DNA of 5,932 nt, from positions 45,107 through 51,038 of the forward strand of contig JAADFL010000061.1 of assembly GCA_013152945.1 (NCBI GenBank), read 5' to 3'. Positions 1 to 5,852 of the stretch are shown piece by piece. Within the stretch, counting starts at the first letter, position 1, and each line of letters starts with the position of its first letter. The position numbers and the translations under genes are program-made. Origin of the DNA: Deltaproteobacteria bacterium (GTDB taxonomy: Bacteria; Myxococcota_A; JAADFL01). Under the pieces are notes generated by a model. That model searched no databases and had not been told where the DNA came from. It saw only the letters and a program-made list of their open reading frames with translations.

Positions 1-2189
1 TTCCCTTGTGGACCAAGGGAGTCTTCATGGGTTTTCCCATGGCCTACGATCCGGAAATCGCCTTGTTCTATCCCCTCAACCTTCCATTGCTGGCATTCCC
101 GCACGACCTGCTTTACCTGATTAACCTTGTCAGCATAATTCACCTCGTAATTGCCGCAGCCGGCGCGTTCCACCTTGCAAGAAAGCTGGGCCTGTCTTCC
201 TGGGCCGCATCCATTGCCGCTATAGTCTATTCATTGAACGGGTTCACGATTTCCTGTATATCTCAGCTCATGGCCCTGGAGGTCATGGCCTGGATACCGT
301 TCTTCATTGCTATGGGTCTGGACATACATGAAAAGGGCAAAACCCTGTGCAACGCCCTGCTCGCAGGGTTGTTCCTCGGGCTCATGCTTCTTGCCGGAAT
401 GTACCAATATGTTGCATGCGGAATATTGCTCGCCGTTGGGTGGTCTGTTGCAAGGATTGCGAAGGCAATGCTTAAAAACGATCACAACGGCGAACGTTCC
501 ACCATGATAAAACGAGGTGTCGCGGGATGGATTACGGTTGCAATCATTGGAACGGCATTATCCGGCATCCAATTATTGCCGGCTGTTGAATCATCAACAC
601 GATCGAATCGTAAATCGATTACCTTTCAGACGGCTTGCGGCGAAAAACAAGACAGGCTGCGACCAATAGAATTGCTGGATACCGTGGCTCATTTCTCCTT
701 TGTCAGGGACGATGTCAAGACAAGGGAAGATTTGACCTTGAACAGCCCGTTTCATCTGGGAACGGCTGTTGTACTGCTGGCAGTGATAGGAATGGCATTC
801 TCCGGGAAAAGACGGCTCAAATGGTCTTTGGCAACAATAACATTGCTGTCTTTCCTGGTGGCCGCAGGCCCTGCAACTCCGGTATTTTGGATCTTCTATC
901 ACCTTTTCTATCCACTCATGTTCATGTTCAAGGATCCAAACAGGTACATGTTCATAGCTATCCTGCCTGTCGCAATCCTGGCCGGCATGGGCGCAGACTC
1001 GATAGTCCGGGCGAAAAGACGAAACATAGCATTGGTTGCAACCGTGACATCACTTTTCCTGCTGCTCGTCTCCGTGGTTGCAAGATCAAGGGCTGTTTCT
1101 CTTGCCGACATTTCCGGGCTGGATCCTACGCGGGACCTCAACGGCACTTTCTCCAGGATGATCGCCGATTACTTTTTCCTGGCCTTGACCTGGATTGCCT
1201 GCATACGGCCGTTTAAGACCAGGCTCAAGGCCCTGTATGTGCCCCTTGCCTCGCTGGCCGCAATAATGGGACTCCTGGTGCTCGGCCCCGACCAGGAGCG
1301 CCGCATAGCTCATGATGAGATGAAATCATTTTATAATCCCGGAGGAATGCTGGAACAACTCAAGGCCGGGCTTTCACAGGGTCAAAGGTACATGGCGAGT
1401 CCTTATCCATTGAGAAACAACCTGGGATTGATCCACGGCATGGAGAACGCATCGGGTCAGTGCAGCCTCATTGCAAGAAGACTGCTTGAATTCTCGGCCC
1501 CGAACAAGAGAAACAGGCTTGATAAAAAAGCAAAAAATACTCTCTTTTGGGATTTTCTTTCCATCAGGCCCTTGGCGCGTCTCGCCTCGGTCGGCGCAGT
1601 TGTAATAAGTTCGGGCCAGGAACAATTGAAACAAGGCCTTCTGTCTTCAGGTTTCAAACCGGCTTTTTCCAAAGACGGTTATGATTTGCTCGTTCATGAC
1701 GGTGCCATGCCCGGGGCATGGCTGGTACAAAAGGCTGTTCCAGTACATCCCGGCAATGCCCTCGATGCAATGCTCAAACCCGGCTTTGATCCTTCCATGG
1801 AAGCGATAGTGGAAATTACAAGCAAAAAGGCGGAACGATTCAACGGCCCCGGCAGCCCGGGACGTGTTATATCCTGGATCAACCCCGGCCCGGGATCATT
1901 GCAAATTAAGGTGCATGCAAAAAGAAACAGCATCCTCATGATAAATCAATCATGGCATCCCGGTTGGAAGGCATACGTCGCAGGCAAGGAAACAAGAATA
2001 ATCCGGGCGGATCACATATTCATGGCAGTGCCTGTTTCCAGGGGGGACAGAACAGTAACGCTCGAGTTCAAGGGCACTGCCTTCTTTACTGCAGGACTAA
2101 TTTGTACCCTGTCGACAATCCTGGCCTTGTTGTCTTTGGAAGGCTTTTTCCTGTGGTCGAAAATCAGGAAAAGATACCCGCACCCATGA
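1..2189 (+). CDS. YfhO-family polytopic membrane protein (GT-C-like), 5' partial
   Basis: This is a large membrane protein of the YfhO family. In Firmicutes, members act as GT-C-type enzymes that move sugars from polyprenyl phosphate to cell-surface polymers; the substrate here is unknown. The frame is open to the window edge. The TTG at base 6 is probably an internal Leu codon, because P-L-W followed by G-F-P-M and D-P-E..FYPLNL matches the family's conserved first periplasmic loop, so the first membrane helix lies upstream. Numbering from that codon, I see about 12-13 hydrophobic segments (roughly 36-57, 65-82, 91-105, 115-133, 137-154, 172-190, 250-266, 274-308, 314-335, 341-358, 385-401, 408-426, 692-714). 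A long soluble region lies at about 430-690. Family marks include FKDPNRYMF (308-316), MPGAWLVQKA (568-577) and the C-terminal SWHPGWKAYVAGKE (649-662). The protein ends normally and converges on the minus-strand cluster. The family call is firm; the function is inferred. Confidence 0.88.
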   Translation, partial: PLWTKGVFMGFPMAYDPEIALFYPLNLPLLAFPHDLLYLINLVSIIHLVIAAAGAFHLARKLGLSSWAASIAAIVYSLNGFTISCISQLMALEVMAWIPFFIAMGLDIHEKGKTLCNALLAGLFLGLMLLAGMYQYVACGILLAVGWSVARIAKAMLKNDHNGERSTMIKRGVAGWITVAIIGTALSGIQLLPAVESSTRSNRKSITFQTACGEKQDRLRPIELLDTVAHFSFVRDDVKTREDLTLNSPFHLGTAVVLLAVIGMAFSGKRRLKWSLATITLLSFLVAAGPATPVFWIFYHLFYPLMFMFKDPNRYMFIAILPVAILAGMGADSIVRAKRRNIALVATVTSLFLLLVSVVARSRAVSLADISGLDPTRDLNGTFSRMIADYFFLALTWIACIRPFKTRLKALYVPLASLAAIMGLLVLGPDQERRIAHDEMKSFYNPGGMLEQLKAGLSQGQRYMASPYPLRNNLGLIHGMENASGQCSLIARRLLEFSAPNKRNRLDKKAKNTLFWDFLSIRPLARLASVGAVVISSGQEQLKQGLLSSGFKPAFSKDGYDLLVHDGAMPGAWLVQKAVPVHPGNALDAMLKPGFDPSMEAIVEITSKKAERFNGPGSPGRVISWINPGPGSLQIKVHAKRNSILMINQSWHPGWKAYVAGKETRIIRADHIFMAVPVSRGDRTVTLEFKGTAFFTAGLICTLSTILALLSLEGFFLWSKIRKRYPHP
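1704..1722. repeat. Strong GC-rich inverted repeat inside the membrane-protein gene
   Basis: GCCATGCC (1704-1711) and GGCATGGC (1715-1722) are perfect 8-nt arms around a CGG loop. The sequence encodes part of the conserved A-M-P-G-A-W stretch, so codon choice may explain it. No T-run follows, which argues against a terminator. Confidence 0.6.
2146..2172. repeat. Inverted repeat at the convergent gene ends
   Basis: TTTTCCTG (2146-2153) and CAGGAAAA (2165-2172) are perfect 8-nt inverted arms with an 11-nt loop. The structure contains the minus-strand stop codon of the trmN6-like gene and the last codons of the membrane-protein gene. There is no T-run after either side, so it is not a standard intrinsic terminator, though a transcript from either strand could fold here. 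Confidence 0.5.
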
Positions 2190-2925
2190 GCATGTCCTTT
2201 ACTTCCTTGGTATAATTATTTTTCCTCCCACCGTATATGATCAACGGCGGCTCTATCTCTAACCCGCCCTTTTTGGCTCCTGCTGTCGCCTCCAGCAGAA
2301 ACAGGTTTGCCGGCTCACTTTTTCCGGGATGGACAAAACGTATCCGCTTCGGCTCCAAGCCCATATCCGAAGCACCACCGAGAATCCTTCCCAATTTTTC
2401 CGGGCGATGCACCAGACAAAGTCTCCCCCCATTGCAAAGCAGCCTTTTCGAGGCAATCAACAACTGGTCCAACGGCATGTATGATTCGTTCCTGGCGATT
2501 TCCCTACTGCTGTTAGGACTGGCCTTGCCGCTGCACCTGGAAAAATAGGGTGGATTACATACGACAAGATCGAAACGTCCCGCCGCCAATGCATTGCATC
2601 CTCCACGCGCATCCGCCTGAACCACGTCCATCCTGCCCAATCCCGGATTTTCACGGGCATTCCTTGCCGCCAGGAATGCGAGTTCCCATTGAAGCTCTAT
2701 GGATACCACAAAATCCACTACATTGCGGGCCAATAGAACCAGGCCGATCACTCCGCATCCTGCTCCCAGGTCCACTGCCCTGGCCTGCCGCATGGGCCTG
2801 CAGAACCAGGCCAGCAAGATCGAATCGATGGAATACCTGTAACCTTTTACAGCCTGCCATACCGTAATCCTGCGGCCCAAGGCTCCATCCTTGGTGAACC
2901 TTCCGCCCTCGTGCCCGATATTCAA
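2164..2925 (-). CDS. trmN6: TrmN6/YfiC-like tRNA (adenine-N6)-methyltransferase
   Basis: This is a class I SAM-dependent methyltransferase of 253 residues, close to the usual length of the TrmN6 (YfiC) family, which makes m6A37 in tRNA1(Val) in E. coli. The N-terminal Q24...GYRYSID (28-34) is the family signature before the fold. Motif I, VDLGAGCGVIGL (51-62), binds SAM; E77 fits the motif II acid; ADAR (104-107) fits motif III; and NPPY (124-127) is the amino-methyltransferase catalytic motif. The C-terminal PPLIIY (226-231) is also typical. The start is TTG at 2925, which forms a TTGA overlap with the tsaC stop and keeps the conserved FTKDG region; a CAGGA lies 10 nt upstream. A TTG at residue 16 is a poorer alternative. 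It is the last gene of the cluster and its 3' end overlaps the convergent membrane-protein gene. The family is secure, but the exact tRNA substrate is inferred; another base N6-methyltransferase of this family is possible. Confidence 0.85.
   Translation of the reverse strand: MNIGHEGGRFTKDGALGRRITVWQAVKGYRYSIDSILLAWFCRPMRQARAVDLGAGCGVIGLVLLARNVVDFVVSIELQWELAFLAARNARENPGLGRMDVVQADARGGCNALAAGRFDLVVCNPPYFSRCSGKASPNSSREIARNESYMPLDQLLIASKRLLCNGGRLCLVHRPEKLGRILGGASDMGLEPKRIRFVHPGKSEPANLFLLEATAGAKKGGLEIEPPLIIYGGRKNNYTKEVKDMLMGAGIFS
2246..2274 (+). terminator. Weak intrinsic-terminator candidate for the membrane-protein gene
   Basis: On the plus strand GGCGG (2246-2250) pairs perfectly with CCGCC (2264-2268) across a 13-nt loop, followed one base later by five T (2270-2274). 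It lies 57 nt after the membrane-protein stop and inside the antisense trmN6-like gene, where it also encodes residues there. The stem is short and the loop long, so this is only a candidate. Confidence 0.25.
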
Positions 2926-3533
2926 TCCGGAAATATCCTGTCCAGAGCTTCGAACACCTGGGATTCGGAAATAACGCCTTCACGAAGCACCCGGACGGTC
3001 ATGTCCGTTGTCGCCACAACCGTGGATGCCACCCCGGCCGGCTCCGGGCCTCCATCCACCACGTGACATGCTTTCATGATCCTCGGATCCACCTCTGACA
3101 GACCGGCCGGGGGCCTTTGTCCCGCCCTGTTGGCACTGGTCGAGGTTATGGGGCCGAACTCCTTTACCAGGGCCCGGGCCACAGGATGCGATGAGACACG
3201 AAGGCCGATGGTCCCGCCGGGACCCATCAAGTATTTCGACAGTATATTTGTCGCAGGCATTACCAATGACAAGGGCCCGGGCCAGAATTCCTTTGCCAGT
3301 GCCAAGGCCGTGTCATCAAAGACACCCCATTTTCGAGCCTCTTTCAGATTCTGGACCAAAACCATGAACGGTGAATTACTATGCCTGGCTTTCAAGGCGG
3401 CCAGCCTCCTGAGGCCGGGTTCAAACATTGGATTCACCCCGAGGCCCCAAAGCGTCTCCGTGGGATACAGGACAATCTTCCCATTATCCAAGGCTCTTTT
3501 CGCATCAACAACAGCTTCATGGTCCAACAACAT
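2922..3533 (-). CDS. tsaC: Threonylcarbamoyl-AMP synthase (TsaC/Sua5/YrdC family)
   Basis: This cytosolic enzyme makes threonylcarbamoyl-AMP from threonine, bicarbonate and ATP, the first step of t6A37 synthesis on ANN-reading tRNAs. It has 203 residues, the single-domain YrdC length, without the extra C-terminal Sua5 domain. Visible motifs in order are YPTETLWGLG (23-32), the K48-A-R50 basic pair, FWPGPLSLVM (83-92), IGLRVSSHP (109-117), TSTSAN (130-135), A169-S-T-V and VLREGVI (182-188). All expected substrate-contact blocks are present. I chose the ATG at 3533 because GGAG sits 5 nt upstream; an in-frame TTG at 3554 would add seven residues with a poorer site. It follows the glycosyltransferase gene after a 63-nt gap and overlaps the methyltransferase start. 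A YciO-type paralogue is the main alternative, but the K-x-R and SAN motifs favour TsaC. Confidence 0.92.
   Translation of the reverse strand: MLLDHEAVVDAKRALDNGKIVLYPTETLWGLGVNPMFEPGLRRLAALKARHSNSPFMVLVQNLKEARKWGVFDDTALALAKEFWPGPLSLVMPATNILSKYLMGPGGTIGLRVSSHPVARALVKEFGPITSTSANRAGQRPPAGLSEVDPRIMKACHVVDGGPEPAGVASTVVATTDMTVRVLREGVISESQVFEALDRIFPD
2936..2940 (-). promoter_or_regulatory. Possible Shine-Dalgarno site of the trmN6-like gene
   Basis: CAGGA on the minus strand, within the last codons of tsaC, lies 10 nt before the TTG at 2925. The spacing is slightly long, and coupling through the TTGA overlap may matter more. Confidence 0.4.
3169..3284. repeat. Direct repeat pair of 13 nt containing a 10-bp palindrome, in tsaC
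   Basis: AGGGCCCGGGCCA occurs at 3169-3181 and again at 3272-3284. Its core GGCCCGGGCC is a perfect palindrome. The two copies are read in different phases within tsaC (one gives V-A-R-A-L, the other W-P-G-P-L), so protein duplication does not explain the identity. Confidence 0.5.
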
Positions 3534-3538
3534 GTAAT

Positions 3539-3542
3539 CTCC
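3539..3542 (-). promoter_or_regulatory. Shine-Dalgarno site of tsaC
   Basis: GGAG on the minus strand lies 5 nt before the ATG at 3533, in the 63-nt gap after the glycosyltransferase stop. It favours this ATG over the in-frame TTG at 3554. Confidence 0.65.
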
Positions 3543-3596
3543 GCTACCCTGCAATCGAATAGGCCAATCTTCGGCACCTTTACATTCCCGGGCTCA

Positions 3597-4361
3597 TTAT
3601 TCTTCAATACGGTCAATATCGGCAAAAGAGTACCGGCCGATACACACAAGGGCTTCTATTCCGTGCATAAAGTTTATCTTCTTGCCCTCTTCCTTGGTCC
3701 TGGACCAGTACCTGACCGGCATCTCTTCTATCCTTGCCCCCATGCGCGAGAATTTCAGAATCATCTCGGGCTCCACGCCGAAACCGTTTTCACGAAGATC
3801 CAGCCTTTTCGATATTCCCCTTGAAAACACCTTCTGGCACGTCTCAATATCAGTGAAAAACCTGCCTGTAACCATGCTCGCCGCAATGCTAAGCACCTGG
3901 GCTCCCATGCCCCAGCACAGCCGCTTGAAATCGAGATCCCACTCGTTTTTAAACTTCAACGTGCCGAGCAGCCTGGACCCGAGCACAACATCGGCCCGGC
4001 CATTCAATATGGGTTCGGCCAATTGCGGAAGATGCCTTGGATCATATTCGAGATCGCCGTCCTGAATGGCTATGACATCACCCCTTGCCACCGACAGGCC
4101 CGAACGAATGGCGGCACCCTTGCCTATGTTCTTACCATGAGTCAGCCAGTCGTCCGCCAATCCGGTCCCGAGCATTTCCTCAAACAACCCGCTGGTTCCA
4201 TCGGTAGACCCGTCATCCACGACAACGACCTGCTTCTCGATTCCATCCACGAGAGAAAGCCTTTTCAGTGCCCGCGGCAACAGCTCCACTTCATTGTACA
4301 CAGGCACGATTACTGTGAGCAGGCGGCCCTTGGGCCTAACTATTCGGCCTTGATCCGTCAC
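3597..4361 (-). CDS. Family 2 glycosyltransferase, DPM1/ArnC-like, soluble
   Basis: This is a GT-A fold glycosyltransferase of 254 residues that resembles the polyprenyl/dolichyl-phosphate sugar synthase group. These enzymes transfer a sugar from a nucleotide donor to a lipid phosphate at the cytoplasmic face. VIVPVYNE (17-24) and [11 protein letters not shown] (46-56) form the nucleotide-binding start; [13 protein letters not shown] (77-89) follows; D101-G-D103 in [10 protein letters not shown] is the metal-binding DxD; ETCQKVF (173-179) and RTKEEGKKI (221-229) are late family blocks. No transmembrane helices are evident, unlike ArnC/GtrB enzymes with two C-terminal helices. The GTG at 4361 is preferred: it makes a GTGA overlap with the uxs stop and has AGGG 9 nt upstream. 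The frame stays open to an ATG at 4448 inside uxs, but those extra 29 residues look like out-of-frame uxs sequence and precede the domain. Donor and acceptor are unknown; UDP-xylose from the upstream gene is only a suggestion. Confidence 0.88.
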   Translation of the reverse strand: MTDQGRIVRPKGRLLTVIVPVYNEVELLPRALKRLSLVDGIEKQVVVVDDGSTDGTSGLFEEMLGTGLADDWLTHGKNIGKGAAIRSGLSVARGDVIAIQDGDLEYDPRHLPQLAEPILNGRADVVLGSRLLGTLKFKNEWDLDFKRLCWGMGAQVLSIAASMVTGRFFTDIETCQKVFSRGISKRLDLRENGFGVEPEMILKFSRMGARIEEMPVRYWSRTKEEGKKINFMHGIEALVCIGRYSFADIDRIEE

Positions 4362-5314
4362 TTCAGAATTCCCTGTGCGCGCAAAGTCGCCTTGAAATAA
4401 TCCAGGGTCTCGAGAAGACCGGTCTCGAGTCCGACCCGTGGCTCCCATTTCAATATCTCTTCAGCCTTTTTAATATCAGGCTTACGCCTTACCGGATCGT
4501 CCTTGGGCAGATCCCTGTACTCCACACTCGACTTGGACCCTGAGAGTTCGATAACCTTTTCGGCAAGTTCCAACACGCTGCGTTCATCCGGGTTGCCCAG
4601 ATTTATCGGACCGTGCGCCTCTTCATGCTCACTGTCCATTACCAGGATCATACCCCTTATCAAGTCGCTTACAAAGCAGAAAGACCTGGTCTGTGAACCA
4701 TCGCCGTAAATAGTCACCGGCTCGCCCAACAATGCGGACGCACAGAAATTGCTCACTACCCTGCCGTCGTTAAGGGCCATCCTTGGTCCATAGGTATTGA
4801 ATATCCTGACCACCCGTCCATCGACATTATTCTGGCGCCTGTAGTCGAACAACAAGGTCTCCGCAACCCTCTTGCCCTCGTCGTAACAGGATCTGGGGCC
4901 TATGGGGTTTACCCTTCCCCAGTATGTTTCCGGCTGGGGATGCACGTCCGGATTGCCGTACACCTCGGAAGTCGATGCCAGAAGAATCCTGGCCTTTACA
5001 CGCTTCGCAAGCCCAAGCATGTTCAAGGTGCCCATGACATTGGTCTTTATGGTCTTCACAGGGTTGAGCTGGTAGTATACCGGCGATGCAGGGCAGGCCA
5101 GGTGGAAAATTTGATCCACCTCCAGCAGTATTGGTTGGGTAATATCGTGTCTCAAGAGTTCGAACTTGGGATTTCGAATGTGGTGGGTCACGTTCCTCCT
5201 GGAACCGGAAAAGAAATTGTCCAGGCATATCACCTCGTCGCCGCGGGCCAGCAAGGCATCAACCAGATGTGAGCCCAGAAAACCTGCTCCGCCTGTCACC
5301 AGTGCTCTCGCCAC
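4358..5314 (-). CDS. uxs: UDP-glucuronate decarboxylase (UDP-xylose synthase)
   Basis: This is an extended short-chain dehydrogenase/reductase of 318 residues that converts UDP-glucuronate to UDP-xylose with bound NAD+ through a 4-keto intermediate. The Rossmann motif is G8-G-A-G11-F-L-G14, with D32 at the end of the second strand. The UXS-type blocks are all present: FFSGSRRNV (34-42), HDITQP (56-61), [13 protein letters not shown] (81-93), STSEVYGNP (114-122, carrying the catalytic T/S-x-E), [19 protein letters not shown] (131-149, with Y144xxxK148), FNTYGPRM (172-179), NDGRVVSNF (182-190), [10 protein letters not shown] (203-212), [12 protein letters not shown] (241-252) and [10 protein letters not shown] (272-281, with the late conserved Arg). 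The length matches soluble bacterial UXS, with no membrane anchor. GTG at 5314 follows AGGAGG by 6 nt. The gene starts 19 nt after the FmdB-like gene and its stop overlaps the glycosyltransferase start. Confidence 0.95.
   Translation of the reverse strand: MARALVTGGAGFLGSHLVDALLARGDEVICLDNFFSGSRRNVTHHIRNPKFELLRHDITQPILLEVDQIFHLACPASPVYYQLNPVKTIKTNVMGTLNMLGLAKRVKARILLASTSEVYGNPDVHPQPETYWGRVNPIGPRSCYDEGKRVAETLLFDYRRQNNVDGRVVRIFNTYGPRMALNDGRVVSNFCASALLGEPVTIYGDGSQTRSFCFVSDLIRGMILVMDSEHEEAHGPINLGNPDERSVLELAEKVIELSGSKSSVEYRDLPKDDPVRRKPDIKKAEEILKWEPRVGLETGLLETLDYFKATLRAQGILK
4371..4374 (-). promoter_or_regulatory. Shine-Dalgarno site of the GT2 gene
   Basis: AGGG on the minus strand, inside the last codons of uxs, lies 9 nt before the GTG at 4361. 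It supports that start over the ATG at 4448. Confidence 0.55.
4406..4429. repeat. Short near-tandem repeat at the uxs 3' end
   Basis: GGTCTCGAG occurs at 4406-4414 and 4421-4429, a 15-nt period that keeps frame and encodes two L-E-T steps in G-L-E-T-G-L-L-E-T (residues 295-303 of the decarboxylase). The 10-bp palindrome AGACCGGTCT (4416-4425) lies between and partly within the copies. Confidence 0.5.
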
Positions 5315-5316
5315 GT

Positions 5317-5331
5317 CACACCTCCTGTGTG
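5317..5331 (-). promoter_or_regulatory. uxs ribosome binding site inside a small hairpin
   Basis: On the minus strand CACAC (5331-5327), AGGAG (5326-5322) and GTGTG (5321-5317) form a perfect 5-bp stem whose 5-nt loop is the Shine-Dalgarno core. The GTG start at 5314 follows just beyond the stem. The ribosome binding site is clear; a regulatory role for the hairpin is inference, since a 5-bp stem is weak. Confidence 0.55.
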
Positions 5332-5333
5332 CA

Positions 5334-5837
5334 CTATAGGTCGTACAGTTTGTCGTCCGTTCCGGGCGGCAGCCTTTTTCTTATGCCTTTGAGACCGCCT
5401 TTCATGTTGTCCATTGTAAAAAGATCACCCTCTTCTTCCAGAACGTCTCCGAGTTCGTTTTCCACTGTTTCAGGATCCTCGCCAGACTCGAGCCTTCGAA
5501 GCGCCTCTTCCATGCCCGAACCCAGCTTGAGGCCTGTTTTCTCGTATAGCTTACGCATCAGCCCGGCCACCTGTCTCGGATCATCCTCGTTCAGGTTGCC
5601 GGCCTCACCTGCAAGCGACTCCACCGCGCGTTCGAGTTTTTCCTCGTCCATGCCTGCAAAAGGATCTTCGCCGTCTGATTCCTTTCTTCCCTTGGAAATC
5701 GAAAATATGGATACCCGCCTCTCCAGTTTGGGCCGTCTGCACCTGGGGCAGGAAGGCCTCTTGGTTGTATTTACGCGCCTTGAAAAGAAGTTGAAAATCA
5801 TGTGACAGTCCGGACAATAGAACTCGTAGACCGGCAT
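5334..5837 (-). CDS. FmdB-type zinc-ribbon protein with acidic C-terminal extension
   Basis: This is a 167-residue protein whose first 45 or so residues are an FmdB/CxxC_CxxC_SSSS-type zinc ribbon. MPVYEFYC is the classic opening, with C8-P-D-C11 and C30-P-R-C33 as the four zinc ligands. The remainder (about 55-140) is highly charged and probably helical, rich in Glu/Asp, with [14 protein letters not shown] (110-123) in its middle, then a short basic end near K147-R155. FmdB was named as a putative regulator of formamidase/amidase genes; a biochemical role for most members is not known. The ATG at 5837 is chosen because AGGAGG lies 9 nt upstream and it gives the family's usual N-terminus. An ATG two codons earlier is only 3 nt from that site. 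It heads the visible minus-strand cluster. Whether it controls the genes behind it cannot be told from sequence. Confidence 0.85.
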   Translation of the reverse strand: MPVYEFYCPDCHMIFNFFSRRVNTTKRPSCPRCRRPKLERRVSIFSISKGRKESDGEDPFAGMDEEKLERAVESLAGEAGNLNEDDPRQVAGLMRKLYEKTGLKLGSGMEEALRRLESGEDPETVENELGDVLEEEGDLFTMDNMKGGLKGIRKRLPPGTDDKLYDL

Positions 5838-5846
5838 TCTCATCCA

Positions 5847-5852
5847 CCTCCT
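5847..5852 (-). promoter_or_regulatory. Shine-Dalgarno site of the FmdB-like gene
   Basis: A full AGGAGG on the minus strand lies 9 nt before the ATG at 5837 and 3 nt before the ATG at 5843. The spacing selects the downstream ATG. Confidence 0.8.

Noticed and set aside
6-8. TTG at base 6 as the true start of the membrane protein
   Set aside because: It sits inside the conserved P-L-W motif, the frame continues to the window edge, and the family needs an N-terminal helix before this point.
635-1216. Plus-strand 193-codon open frame inside the membrane-protein gene
   Set aside because: It is a shifted frame of a recognised YfhO-family protein, and its composition resembles no known domain.
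4362-4448. Extended GT2 N-terminus from ATG at 4448
   Set aside because: The extra residues are a shifted reading of conserved uxs sequence, and the GTG at 4361 has a Shine-Dalgarno site and the typical GTGA overlap.
5269-5805. Plus-strand 178-codon open frame, very Ser-rich
   Set aside because: It lies wholly antisense to the FmdB-like gene and the uxs start. Its Ser/Pro bias is what acidic codons give when read backwards, and no ribosome binding site or family match is visible.
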